Shown here: positions 8,324 to 18,100 of the stretch, in pieces
Layout of the letters: each line of letters starts with the position of its first letter
Position numbering within the stretch: the first letter of the stretch is position 1
Source: Pseudomonadota bacterium
GTDB taxonomy: Bacteria; Pseudomonadota; Alphaproteobacteria; Acetobacterales; Acetobacteraceae
Direction of reading: 5' to 3'
Assembly (NCBI GenBank): GCA_021805545.1
Contig: JAJZFB010000044.1
Coordinates: 1-64,000, forward strand
Length of the DNA: 64,000 nucleotides
Translations under genes and position numbers: made by a program
The notes under the pieces: generated by a model
The model's database searches: none
What the model saw: only the letters and a program-made list of their open reading frames with translations
What the model was told of the DNA's origin: nothing

Positions 8324-9639
8324 GCCGCCGTCCTTCCTTGCGCCGGACGACTTTGGTCTGGGTCACCCTGCTTCTCGCGGCGGCCGGGCTGATCGCCGCC
8401 AGTATGGCGTATCTATACAGCAAGAGCGAGACGGCCGATTTTCTCGATGGGCAATTGCGCCAGATCGCCCTGAATGCCGGACCCGGTCCGGCCGCAGCCA
8501 ACGTGCCTGCGGCACCCGATCAAGATCCCGAGGATCGCTTTGCCGTGACCATCTGGAATGCGGAAGGGCAGATCGTGCATCAGTCCCTTCCCAGCGTGGC
8601 CATTCCAATTCCGCAGGTATCCGGATTTTACAACGCTCAGGTCAACGGCGAGGCTTGGCGGATTTATACGCTGCGCGGTCCGGACCAGACGGTCGAGGTG
8701 GCGCAGCGCGCGACCGTGCGGGATGAAATCGCCAGTAATGCCGCCATCGGCGCGGCTTTGCCGGTGCTGCTACTTATCCCATTCTCCTGGCTGGTGGTGG
8801 GGCTGGCTTTGCACCGCACCTTGCGGCGGCTCGATATCCTGGCCGCCGAACTTGCCACCCGCAGCATCATGGCCACGGAACCTTTGCCGGTTCATGAAAT
8901 ACCCACGGAGCTGACATCGCTGGTAACCGCCATGAATGGTCTGATTTTGAGACTGCACGATGCGCTTACGGCGCAGAAGCGGTTCCTTGCCGACGCCGCT
9001 CACACGCTGCGCACGCCAATCGCCGCGATGCAAATCGAGATCGGCAACCTCACCACCGAGGTGCCGCCGGCACGCCCGCGGCTGGACGCGCTGGCGGCGG
9101 GCGCACGCCGGGCGGCACAGCTGGTGGATCAGCTCCTGCGTCTCGCCCGGCTCGACGAACCGCAACCTCCGTCCCGTATCCAGTTCGATGTTGCCGCATT
9201 GTTGCTTGATTGCGTGGCGGATCAAGCCGCGTTTGCCGCGCGCAAAGGCATTGATTTGGGCGCGGAGATAACCCCGCCGGCCATGATCAACGGCGCTGAG
9301 AATGAAGTGCGCACATTATTCACCAACCTGATCGAGAATGCGCTCACCTACACGCAAGCGGGCGGTAAAGTCGATGTTTCCCTCTGGCGGACCAAAGACG
9401 GATTTTGCGCCGAAGTACTGGATACCGGTCCTGGCCTTCCCGCAGGTGCCGAAGCGCATATTTTTGAACGCTTCTTTCGCGCCGCCCCAGAGGAGGCGGA
9501 AGGGACTGGTTTGGGCCTGGCCATTGCGCGCCGCATTGCCGATCGCCAAGGCTTTCGTCTTGCGGTCATCAACCGCACGGATGGCATGAGCGGTGTCATG
9601 GCGCGTGTGACCATGCCGGGGGCGCTAAGTTTCACCTAA
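8320..9639 (+). CDS. Sensor histidine kinase (QseC-like)
   Basis: Starts at the ATG at 8320 overlapping the regulator stop; 439 aa. Two membrane segments (about 12-34 and 145-170) bracket a periplasmic region of about 110 residues rich in Pro/Ala and Asp. Then come a HAMP-like linker (LHRTLRRLDILAAEL), the phospho-acceptor box FLADAAHTLRTPIAAMQ, the N box NLIENALTYT, G1 LDTGPGLPAG and G2 GTGLGLAIARR. It should phosphorylate the upstream regulator. The signal is unknown; acid, iron/copper or membrane state are reasonable given the neighbours. Confidence 0.93.
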   Translation: MSRRPSLRRTTLVWVTLLLAAAGLIAASMAYLYSKSETADFLDGQLRQIALNAGPGPAAANVPAAPDQDPEDRFAVTIWNAEGQIVHQSLPSVAIPIPQVSGFYNAQVNGEAWRIYTLRGPDQTVEVAQRATVRDEIASNAAIGAALPVLLLIPFSWLVVGLALHRTLRRLDILAAELATRSIMATEPLPVHEIPTELTSLVTAMNGLILRLHDALTAQKRFLADAAHTLRTPIAAMQIEIGNLTTEVPPARPRLDALAAGARRAAQLVDQLLRLARLDEPQPPSRIQFDVAALLLDCVADQAAFAARKGIDLGAEITPPAMINGAENEVRTLFTNLIENALTYTQAGGKVDVSLWRTKDGFCAEVLDTGPGLPAGAEAHIFERFFRAAPEEAEGTGLGLAIARRIADRQGFRLAVINRTDGMSGVMARVTMPGALSFT

Positions 9640-9714
9640 GTCTTCTCCGGCAAAAGAGCGTCAAGGCGACCGGTGAGACCGGCGCCGCGATTGAACGATC
9701 TATGGAGAATGACG

Positions 9715-10026
9715 ATGAAGTTTTCGTATCCTGCCCGCACACTTAGTGCTCTTGCGATCATGGCCGGATTTGCGGCCCCAGCGCTCGCCTATACCGGCCA
9801 GGATCTGGCTGGGGGCGCCAAAATCAGCATCGATGCGGCGCGGGCAACTGCCCTGAAGGCACAGCCTGGAACCATTGCCGATGAAGAGCTGGAGAAGGAA
9901 TCTGGCGGCAGCGGTCTGCGTTATTCGTTCGACATCAAAACCGGCGCCGCAACGCATGAGGTCGGCATCGATGCCGTGACCGGCGCTGTGCTTGAGAATA
10001 GTGTCGAAGGCCCAAACGCCGACTAA
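9715..10026 (+). CDS. Exported PepSY-domain protein
   Basis: A 103-aa protein; the ATG at 9715 is chosen because GGAG at 9704 is 7 bases away, whereas the ATG at 9709 is too close. It has a clear signal peptide (MKFSYPARTLSALAIMAGFAAPALA) and a single PepSY domain (ISIDAARATALKAQPGTIADEELEKE ... YSFDIKTGAATHEVGIDAVTGAVLE). PepSY proteins are periplasmic inhibitors or modulators, often beside two-component systems of the QseBC/PmrAB type. It probably moderates the adjacent kinase or envelope enzymes. A strong hairpin follows the stop. Confidence 0.88.
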   Translation: MKFSYPARTLSALAIMAGFAAPALAYTGQDLAGGAKISIDAARATALKAQPGTIADEELEKESGGSGLRYSFDIKTGAATHEVGIDAVTGAVLENSVEGPNAD

Positions 10027-10044
10027 TCAAAGTTGTTGGCCAAC

Positions 10045-10076
10045 CAGCCTGCCCCGATACGCATCGGGGCAGGCTG
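10045..10076 (+). terminator. 14-bp perfect hairpin between PepSY and COG4705 genes
   Basis: CAGCCTGCCCCGAT and its exact complement flank a four-base loop (ACGC). There is no T run after it, so it may act as a partial terminator or as an mRNA-stabilising element that separates expression of the PepSY gene from the membrane protein starting 25 bp later. Confidence 0.6.
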
Positions 10077-10101
10077 TCTCATGCATGAAAGAAGGGGCGT
10101 C

Positions 10102-10875
10102 ATGACCAACACCTTGAAACAGGGACTCAGCAAGGTTCCGGAAATTGTACTCGGTTTCTGGATCATTAAGATCCTCGCCACCACACTCGGTGAAACAGGT
10201 GGCGACGCGGTGACGATGTCAATGCACCTTGGATATGCCGCCGGCACAGTTATTTTCGCGGTAATTTTCGTTGTGGCGGTCATCGGACAGATGCGCGCCG
10301 TGCGTTTCAATCCGCTTCTATACTGGCTGACGATCGTGGCCACCACCACGCTTGGCACGACCATGGCTGATTTCGCGGACCGTTCGCTCGGCATCGGCTA
10401 CGCCGGTGGTGCCACGATCCTGGGCCTGCTTCTGGCTGCCTCACTGGCCGTGTGGCGCTGGACTGAGGGCAGCGTCTCGGTGGATCGCGTGGCGACGCCC
10501 CGCACTGAAACCTTCTACTGGATTACGATCCTGTTCTCTCAAACTCTGGGAACGGCGCTGGGCGATTGGATGGCGGACAGCAACGGTCTTGGTTTTGGTG
10601 GCGGCGCCGTGGTGTTCGGCACGGCGATCATCCTGATTGCGGTGGCGTATTACTTCACCCGCATCTCACACGTCGTGCTGTTCTGGGCGGCGTTCATCCT
10701 CAGCCGTCCGCTAGGCGCCACTGTTGGCGACCTGCTTGACAAGCCCCTGGCCCAAGGCGGATTTGAATTGAGTCGCACGGGAGCCTCCGTGGTGCTCATC
10801 GGCGCGATGCTCGTGCTGATTGCCGCTCTGCCGCAACGTGCTGGGCCGCACCCAGCACAACAACGGATCAGTTGA
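10102..10875 (+). CDS. COG4705-type multi-pass membrane protein with four internal repeats
   Basis: Starts at the ATG at 10102 after GAAGGGG; 257 aa. It has about eight hydrophobic helices arranged as four repeats, each carrying an LG-x-T-x-x-D-like motif: TTLGETGGD, TTLGTTMADFADRSLG, QTLGTALGDWMADSNGLG, RPLGATVGDLLDKPLAQGG. This matches the uncharacterised COG4705 membrane-anchored family, often found next to two-component systems and metal genes. The repeated acidic residues inside the membrane could form an ion path, but no activity is established. It is the last gene of the rightward block and converges with the DedA-PAP2 gene. Confidence 0.85.
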   Translation: MTNTLKQGLSKVPEIVLGFWIIKILATTLGETGGDAVTMSMHLGYAAGTVIFAVIFVVAVIGQMRAVRFNPLLYWLTIVATTTLGTTMADFADRSLGIGYAGGATILGLLLAASLAVWRWTEGSVSVDRVATPRTETFYWITILFSQTLGTALGDWMADSNGLGFGGGAVVFGTAIILIAVAYYFTRISHVVLFWAAFILSRPLGATVGDLLDKPLAQGGFELSRTGASVVLIGAMLVLIAALPQRAGPHPAQQRIS

Positions 10876-12901
10876 GTATTTTGGACCGTCCAAGCAAAAC
10901 CTCGCCATTCCATTCCGGTTTTGCGGTAGCATGATTTTCCAACTCTATTCCCGGCAAGGCAGCTCGGAGGGTTTGTAACGCGCCGTTCACGTCATTCCGC
11001 TCATCGACAAGGCTGACGAACGGCTTGAGATGCTCCACTTTCTCCGTAACCACGGTGCCGATCCAGAGCGGTTGCGCATTCCCGGCATTGGTCAGCACCG
11101 TGCCAGAAGGCCAAACTCTTAAAATCACCCGCTGGCCGCGCGGCACGTCGCCGCCCGTTTTAATCATCACCAATGCCTCTGACCGGCCATTATCGAGATG
11201 CGGCAACACGGGCAGTGCGTCTGCCTTCGCGTTGGGCAGTAACCATTCCGCAGATGACGACAAATCCCACGGTACAGGCACTAGCCAGCCATGCTCCAGC
11301 AAGGCGGCTTTCAACGGCGCCAAGGAGCCTGCCCATTGCAGAACAAACGGCTCTTCATAATCGCCCGTGAGATCGACACGACGTTCCGGCAAACTTGCCC
11401 AGCCGCCATTGCGCCAATCCGTGAGGGACATCTCCCGCACCGGCAAATTGAGCGCGTAGCGCCGCATATCCACGGCGTGTTTGGTTCCGATATGCAGCCC
11501 GCCTGCCACGAGCAATACAGCCAGCCCTGCGGCCCCAAGACCCGGGGCATGAACCTCTCTGCGCGCATGCTGAAAATAGACGATTCCTAGCAATGCCACC
11601 CAGGCCACGCCGAAGGCCAATCCCGCCATCACGTCCGAAAGCCAGTGCGCACCGAGATAAAGCCGCGAGAAGGCAATGGCGCCAACCAGTAAGACCGCCG
11701 CCAGCGTGACCAGCACCCGGGCGCGCGCTCCCACCTCTCTGCAAATCAACACAACGAGGAATCCGTACAGGGCTGTGCTGGCCGTGGCGTGGCCGCTCGG
11801 GAAGGAATAGGAGTTCCACCCAGCAAAGATCGAGTCCGGACGGGTTTGCCGCAGGGTGATCTTCATCAGGAACGCAAACAGGCTGGCGCCAGCCACCGCG
11901 GCAAGCCCATAAAACGCCGCGCGCCAGGCGCGCTGCCCGGCAAGCCAAACCAATGTTACCACAAGCACGGGGATGACCACCGCCGCATCGCCCAGTTCGG
12001 TAATGGCCACCATCACCTGGTCAACCGCCGAGGTGCGCAGCGATTGCAGAAAATGGAAGATCGCCGCATCCGCCCGTACCAGCGGGTCTCCAGCGATGAC
12101 ATCCTGCAACACGCCAAAAAACAGCCATAGCCCGCCGATCAGCATGGCGCCCAGCGCCAGCAGGCCCAGCGTTTCTGGCCGCTCCGGGTCAAGCGCCGAG
12201 CTGACCAACCGCCGCGCCCAGCCGTCTCCGGCCTCAGCCCATTGCCGCACCGGCCCGCGCAGGCGCGCTAGCAGCCCAACGGCTCGCCGGATGGCCAGAG
12301 GGGTCAGCCACACCACCAGCGCCAGTGCTGCTGCAAGAATAAGGAGCAGCACCACCAGCCGCCCGGCAATGGCGTGCAGAACCGTCAAGGAAGCGCCGAT
12401 CACCATGCCAAACCAGATATGTGCCAATGCAAACAACGCGGCAGCGCAAATATCGACTACGTAGAATCTGACGGCGGACATGCCGGACATGCCCGCCACC
12501 ATGGGAAGCGCGGCCCGCACGCCAGGCAAAAAGCGGGAAATCAGCACCGCCTTACTGCCATGGCGGGCGAAGAATGCCTCGCCCGCCGCCAATAGGCCCG
12601 GCCTCGTCCGCAATGGCCACATCCCCATGGCGCGTTGCTTATAATGCCGCCCGAACAGGTAGGAGACGCCATCTCCCGCAAGCGCGCCGGCGGCGGTGAA
12701 GCCGATCAGCGGCCACATCGCCAGAGCGCCGCCTGACACCAGCGTGCCAAGCCCAACGATGACCGCCGTGCCGGGCACCACGGCACCAACGACCGGAAAC
12801 GCTTCCGCTGCCGCCAGCAGAAAGGCCAGACCATAAGCCAGCAGGCGATGCCCGCTGGCGAAAGTGACAGTAGCAGAGATGAGGCTGTGGATAAGGTCCA
12901 T
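10868..12901 (-). CDS. DedA-PAP2-LssY fusion membrane protein
   Basis: From the ATG at 12901 (MDLIHSL), 677 aa. Residues about 1-215 are a DedA/SNARE-associated domain (PVVGAVVPGTAVIVGLG ... ISRFLPGVRAALPMVAGMSGM). Residues about 255-445 are a PAP2 phosphatase with all three motifs: KITLRQTRP, PSGHAT, and SRLYLGAHWLSDV. About 480-675 is an LssY-type C-terminal domain of unknown role. DedA proteins are reported lipid-carrier translocases and PAP2 enzymes remove phosphate from C55-PP and phosphatidyl lipids. The gene begins 7 bp after a cis-prenyltransferase stop, so the pair looks like a polyprenyl-phosphate module at the end of an RND pump operon. Confidence 0.92.
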   Translation of the reverse strand: MDLIHSLISATVTFASGHRLLAYGLAFLLAAAEAFPVVGAVVPGTAVIVGLGTLVSGGALAMWPLIGFTAAGALAGDGVSYLFGRHYKQRAMGMWPLRTRPGLLAAGEAFFARHGSKAVLISRFLPGVRAALPMVAGMSGMSAVRFYVVDICAAALFALAHIWFGMVIGASLTVLHAIAGRLVVLLLILAAALALVVWLTPLAIRRAVGLLARLRGPVRQWAEAGDGWARRLVSSALDPERPETLGLLALGAMLIGGLWLFFGVLQDVIAGDPLVRADAAIFHFLQSLRTSAVDQVMVAITELGDAAVVIPVLVVTLVWLAGQRAWRAAFYGLAAVAGASLFAFLMKITLRQTRPDSIFAGWNSYSFPSGHATASTALYGFLVVLICREVGARARVLVTLAAVLLVGAIAFSRLYLGAHWLSDVMAGLAFGVAWVALLGIVYFQHARREVHAPGLGAAGLAVLLVAGGLHIGTKHAVDMRRYALNLPVREMSLTDWRNGGWASLPERRVDLTGDYEEPFVLQWAGSLAPLKAALLEHGWLVPVPWDLSSSAEWLLPNAKADALPVLPHLDNGRSEALVMIKTGGDVPRGQRVILRVWPSGTVLTNAGNAQPLWIGTVVTEKVEHLKPFVSLVDERNDVNGALQTLRAALPGIELENHATAKPEWNGEVLLGRSKILN

Positions 12902-12908
12902 GGGCGTT

Positions 12909-13715
12909 TCAGGTTCCAAAGCGCCGCTCGCGGCGCTGGTAGGCACGGATGGCGCGTAAATAGTCGATCCTGCGCATCACCGGCCAGTTCACGTCACAGA
13001 AATAGAGTTCGCTATGCACGCTCTGCCACAGCATGAAGCCGGAAAGCCTCACCTCGCCGCTGGTGCGGATGATTAAATCCGGGTCGGGCACATCTGCCAG
13101 ATAAAGATGCCGCCGGATCGTCTCGGGCGAGACCAGGGCAGCGGCCTGCGCCGTGGAGAAACCCTGGCCTGCGTAATCTTCCAATAGGGCGCGCACGGCA
13201 TCGGCGATTTCCTCGCGTCCGCCATAGCCAATCGCCAATGTCACGGTAATTTGGTCGTTGCCGCGGGTCGCGGTTTCAGCTGCGTCGAGGGCCTCCAGCA
13301 AAGCAGGGGGCAGCAGGTCGCGACGCCCCATGGCGGTAATATGCACGCCCTTGTGGTGGATATGCGGGTCTGCGGCGAGAGCACGCATCTTGGCCTCGAC
13401 CGCGCCAAAAATGCCGCCCACCTCGGCTTCCGGGCGGCGCAGATTATCGGGTGAAAATACCCAAAGCGTGACCCGGCGCACGCCAAGGTCAGCGCTCCAG
13501 GCCAGGATGTCATCCAGCTTTGCCGCGCCGAGGCGGTAAATCGCATCCGGGTTCTGTACGCCGGCATCGCGCGCATGGCGCCGGTTGCCGTCGAGGATGA
13601 TCCCGACATGGCCGGGCATGGGCAAAGCCCGCACCTGCTTTTCAAGCTGGCGTTCATAAAGACCGTAGGCCACCCGCCACACGGGGGCTGCAGCCCATCG
13701 CAAACCCCGGCGCAT
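12909..13715 (-). CDS. cis-Prenyltransferase (UppS-like, possibly short-chain)
   Basis: The ATG at 13715 gives 268 aa, close to family length; the track start at 13844 is a TTG overlapping the preceding stop and would add 43 unlike residues. It has the cis-prenyltransferase set HVGIILDGNRRHA, GYGGREEI and DPDLIIRTSGEVRLSGFMLWQ. The RTSGE-x-RLSGF wording (Gly where UppS usually has Asn) and the LYERQL lead-in resemble mycobacterial short-chain Z-farnesyl diphosphate synthase rather than housekeeping UppS. It would condense isopentenyl diphosphate onto an allylic primer in the cytoplasm. It lies between an efflux outer-membrane gene and the DedA-PAP2 fusion on one transcript. Confidence 0.9.
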   Translation of the reverse strand: MRRGLRWAAAPVWRVAYGLYERQLEKQVRALPMPGHVGIILDGNRRHARDAGVQNPDAIYRLGAAKLDDILAWSADLGVRRVTLWVFSPDNLRRPEAEVGGIFGAVEAKMRALAADPHIHHKGVHITAMGRRDLLPPALLEALDAAETATRGNDQITVTLAIGYGGREEIADAVRALLEDYAGQGFSTAQAAALVSPETIRRHLYLADVPDPDLIIRTSGEVRLSGFMLWQSVHSELYFCDVNWPVMRRIDYLRAIRAYQRRERRFGT

Positions 13716-13840
13716 GCATGTCAAACCCGTCGGCAATTCAGAACCCTCTCCTCCAAAATGGCTTTGCACAGCATCGCAAAGGGCGGATGGCCCTGCAACG
13801 CCAAGATGCTGACGTTTCAGGCAGTGGGTTGGCGCGTGGT

Positions 13841-15112
13841 TCAACCGTGAACGGGCAAGCCGAGCCCCAGCAGTACGGCCAAGGAGAGGTTCGCCATTTG
13901 CAGTTGCGTGCGCAGCTGGATCGCTTCACGCTCACGGTCTCCCGCCGCAGTGATCAGATATGTCTCCGCCCTGGCATCCAGCCCGCCTGAGGCAAAGGAG
14001 TGGCGGGCATCCTTAGCGATGGAGGCTGCCTGTGCGGCGGCCTGATCCGCCTGCGCGCTCTGGCGTTGCAGTAATGCGATGCTTTGCTCCAGCGCCTCGG
14101 CACCGCTCCGGGCATCAGCCAAGCTGGCCGCATATTGCGCGCGCAGGGCGGCGCGCGTGGCTTCATCGGCTTTAATGGCCGGACGGTTGCGGTTGAACAG
14201 GGGCAAAGACAATGTGACCTGCGGCCCGGCGCTGACCACGCCCGATGTATCGCGCCCGCCTTGCGCGCCAAGGCTGATGGGCAGGAATTGGCTGCGGATT
14301 GCAGCGCGAAGCTTTTCATCGGCCTCGGTATAGCCGTAGCGCATCGCCAGCAAGTCCGGCAGGCGCTGCGGCAAGGTGGCGAGGGCTTGTTTCTGACGCT
14401 CTGGTGGAATTTGTGCCACATCAGGCGGCGCCAGAGAAACCTCGGTGCCAGGCGGCAGCGCCAGCAACGCGTCGAGCTGCGATTCATCCCGGGCCTGGGC
14501 CTGTTCCTCGCTATTCAGCGCGGTGCGGAGCGTGGCCAGCGGGGTTTGCGTGGTTGACTCATCTTGCTGGGTGAGATTACCCGCCGCCGTCTGTGCCTGC
14601 ACATCCTGCTCCAGCGCTGTCAGCGCCTGATCATCGCTGTGCAGGCTCGCCAAATCGGCGGCCTCGCCGGTCAACGTCACGCCAAGCTGCTCCGCCTGTG
14701 CCGCCACCTGCCATTCCTGCCAGAGAATGCCCGCATTCACCTGCAACAGATGCGCTTTGGCGGCATTTATATTGGCTGACCGGGTAATGAGGGGCGAGAC
14801 ATCCTCCACCAGGCTGCCCGCTATGGCGGACATGGGGGCCGGGCCGCCCAGCAGCGCCTCGAACCCGATGGAAAGCGAGGGATCGGGCGGCGTTCCGGCC
14901 GCCAGCAATTGCGCCCGGGCAATGCCAGCCTGCGCCCGCGCCGCTGTCAGGTCCGGGTCTCGCTGCACGGCCAGGGCGGCAAGCTGTGCCAGTGCCAAGG
15001 GTTGCGTGGCGGCCAACGGCGCCGCAACTGGCGCGCTGTCTGGCAAGGGCGCAGGGTGGTAGGTGGCGCAGCCGGAAAGTGCAGCCAGAACCAGCACAAA
15101 AGCACGCTTCAT
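13841..15112 (-). CDS. TolC-family outer-membrane efflux lipoprotein
   Basis: 423 aa with a lipoprotein signal (LVLAALSGCATY; lipobox LSGC), so it should be lipidated and outer-membrane anchored. The mature part is the two-fold helical TolC/OEP repeat: Ala/Gln-rich coiled coils around ALAVQRDPDLTAARAQAG and the second repeat near LPQRLPDLLAMRYGYTEADEKLRAAIRSQFLPISLGA, with the usual sheet segment LSLPLFNRNRP. Its ATG overlaps the RND gene stop by 4 bases, so it is the channel of that pump. Confidence 0.92.
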   Translation of the reverse strand: MKRAFVLVLAALSGCATYHPAPLPDSAPVAAPLAATQPLALAQLAALAVQRDPDLTAARAQAGIARAQLLAAGTPPDPSLSIGFEALLGGPAPMSAIAGSLVEDVSPLITRSANINAAKAHLLQVNAGILWQEWQVAAQAEQLGVTLTGEAADLASLHSDDQALTALEQDVQAQTAAGNLTQQDESTTQTPLATLRTALNSEEQAQARDESQLDALLALPPGTEVSLAPPDVAQIPPERQKQALATLPQRLPDLLAMRYGYTEADEKLRAAIRSQFLPISLGAQGGRDTSGVVSAGPQVTLSLPLFNRNRPAIKADEATRAALRAQYAASLADARSGAEALEQSIALLQRQSAQADQAAAQAASIAKDARHSFASGGLDARAETYLITAAGDREREAIQLRTQLQMANLSLAVLLGLGLPVHG

Positions 15113-18100
15113 GGCTGGTTCTCCGGCTTCCGCCCGCCGCGCCCGGCCAGATAAAGCGCCGGCAGCAAATTGGTGCAGAGCAGCGCGCTCCAGAGAATGC
15201 CCCCGCCGATCACCACCGCCAGCCCCTGTTCCGGCGCGGCGCCGGCGCCAAAGCCCAGTGCCGTGGGCAGCATGCCGAGAATAGCCACGGCGGTGGTGAG
15301 GAAGATGGGGCGGAAACGCACGTTCAGCGCCTCGTCTATGGCATCTTCCGGGCTCATTCCCGCCGCCTCGTTGCGCTGGGCGCGGTCCAGCAGCACCACG
15401 CCATGGTTCAGGCTTACCCCGGCCAGGGCCAGAAAGCCGATCAGCCCGATGCCGTTCAGCCCCAGCCCGCTTGCCGCCAGGGCCAGCCCGCCGCCGGTCA
15501 TCGCCAGCGGAATTTGCGCCAGCAGCAGCAACGGTACGCGCCTGCCAGAGAAGCGCAGAAACAGCACCCAGGCCAAAGCTGCAATGGCGGCGATGGCGGC
15601 CACGCCCAGCCCCAAAGCGGCACGCTCCAGCATCGGGTAGAGGCCACCGAAAACGATCCGCTCGCCCGGCGGCAGCTTCAGCCCGGCCAAGGCGCGCTTC
15701 GCCTGGGCGATGGCGAGGTTGGGCGCGGTGGTGGGGGTTGCCAAAATCTCCAGCGCCCGGGCGCCGTCGATATGCATGAACTGGTTGGGGCTGGTGGTGA
15801 GCGAGACATCCGCCAGCGCGCCCAGCGGTATGGCGCTGGCTGGCCCTACCGGCAAGGATTGCAGCGCCTTCAGCGAAAGCAGCTGCGGGTCCGGCAGGCG
15901 TAGATAAAGCGGCAGCGGCGCCGCGCCGTCTGGCAGTTCGGCCATGATCTGCCCGGCCATCAGGGCGGAAACCTCGCCACTCAGCCCGGCAGGGGTCATG
16001 CCCGCCGCCGCCAGCGCGGCCGGGCGCGGCGTGATGCGGATTTGCGTTTCCGGGTAGCCTTGGTCGTTGAACAAATCGCTCAACCCCGGCACGCGCCGCA
16101 GCCGCTGGGCAATCTCCTGGGCGGTGGCGGACATCTGGCCGAGATTGTTCCCGAACAAATCCAGCGCGAAAGGCTGCGGCAGGCCGTTCAGACTTTCGCC
16201 CAGCCGCTCGATGGTCGGCGTGTCGATGCCGGTTTGCAGCGAGGGGAATTGCGTTTCCGCCTGCACGCGGTTGGCGATTGCGTCGAGGCTGGCCCCACCC
16301 GTGCCTGGCTTGAGGCGGATGGTGATCTCCCCGGCATAGGCAGGCTCGGTGTAGGTGGAACCGGCGGCCGAGCCGATGCGCGCCAGCACATGCTCAACCG
16401 CTGGGTCTTTCGCCAGCCGGGCGGAAAGGCGGCGCATCAGCGCATCGGTATCCGCCAGCGAGGTGCCGGGCGCCAGGGTAAAGGATTCCAGCAGCACGCC
16501 CTCATTCGGCAAAGGCAGCACATTCACCGAAACCAGGCTCATCGCCCCGAAACTAAGCAGCAGCAATGCCACGCAGGCGAACACGGCGCGCCTCGGGTGG
16601 GCTTGGGCGAGGCGGAACAGGCGGCGGTTCCGGCCCATCAGCCGCGTGAGCAAAACATTGGCCGTGCGCGGCGGGCGCACCGCATGGCGCGGCAGCAGCC
16701 CCAGCCCCAGCGGGATGAGCGTGAGCGAGACCAGCAGCGAGGCGCCGAGCGAGAAGATCATGCCCAGCGCGAAAGGCACGCAGAACAGCCCCGCCAGCCC
16801 GCCGGTGAACAATAGCGGCACGAAAACCAGCGCGGTGGTGAGCGTGCCGATAATATCCGGCGCCATGATCTCCCGTACCCCCCGCCAGATGCCGGGCCAG
16901 GTCCCATCACCCGCTTCCCAGCGGTGGAAAATGCTCTCCAGCACGATGATGGAATCATCCGCCACCAGCCCAAGGGCGACGATAATGGCGCCGAAGGTGA
17001 GCAGGTTGAGGCTCTGCCCGGTGGTGTAGAGCCCGGCAATGCCTAGAAGCAGCGATGTTGGCAGAGACAAGGCCAGCAGCCAGGCGCCACTGCCCACCCC
17101 CAGCACGGCGAGCAACCCAGCTATGGCCAGCATGCCGCCAATGAGCAGGTTGCGGCGCAGATCATCGCTCGTGGCCCCCACGAGGTGGCCCTGGTCATAG
17201 ATCCGCACCACGGAAACGCCGTCCGGCAGCGCCACGGATTTGATAGCCTGTGCGAGTGCTCGCGTTACCGGCAAGGTGGAAGCACCCTGCTGCTTGAAAA
17301 CAACCAGCGCGATGGCAGGTTCGCCATCCAGCAATTCGCGCTGATGCACCGGCTCCGTGCTGTGCACAACGCGGGCTAACGCACCTAGCGGAATGGGGCC
17401 ACGCGGTCCCATCACCGGCGTTTGCGCCAGCTTAGCCGCGCTGGGGGCATTGCCGAATGTAATGAGGGAATCAGCATGGCCAAGGCTGAGCGTGCCGCCC
17501 GGCACCAGCATGGCCTGTCCAGCCAGTGCCTGCTGCAAAGCCTGCACGGAAACCCCGGCCTGTTCCATGGCGGTAAGATTGGGCTGCACCCAAAGCGCCT
17601 CGCCCCCCAGCCCGGCGGAGGTGACAAGCTGCACCCCCGGCACCGCGCGCAGGGCCGGCACCAGCCGCATCGCCACCGCCCGCGCCGCCTCAGCCGGCGA
17701 GGTGCCGGGAGCAATGCGCACGGCATAGTCCGCCACTTCGTTTATGGCATTGCCCATAATCTCGGTGAAAGGCTGCACCCCGGGCGGCAGGCTGGTTTTG
17801 CCGCGCTCAATGGCACCGTTCACCGCCTGCAAATCCGCCTGGGCACTGGTATTGCTGGCAAAGCGCAAATCGGTTTCCACCAGCCCGTCGCTGATGGTGC
17901 TGCGGACAGTGGACACACCCGGCAGGCCGAGCAGCACACCCTCCAGCGGGGTGGCCACCATCGCCTCCATATCTGTGGCGGTGGTGCCGGGCAGATGCAC
18001 GGTCACGCTCACCTCGGGATAGTTGAAGGCGGGCAAAACCTCTTCGGGGATATTGAACAGGGCGAACAGCCCGTAACCGAGCAAGAAGGCATAGATCATC

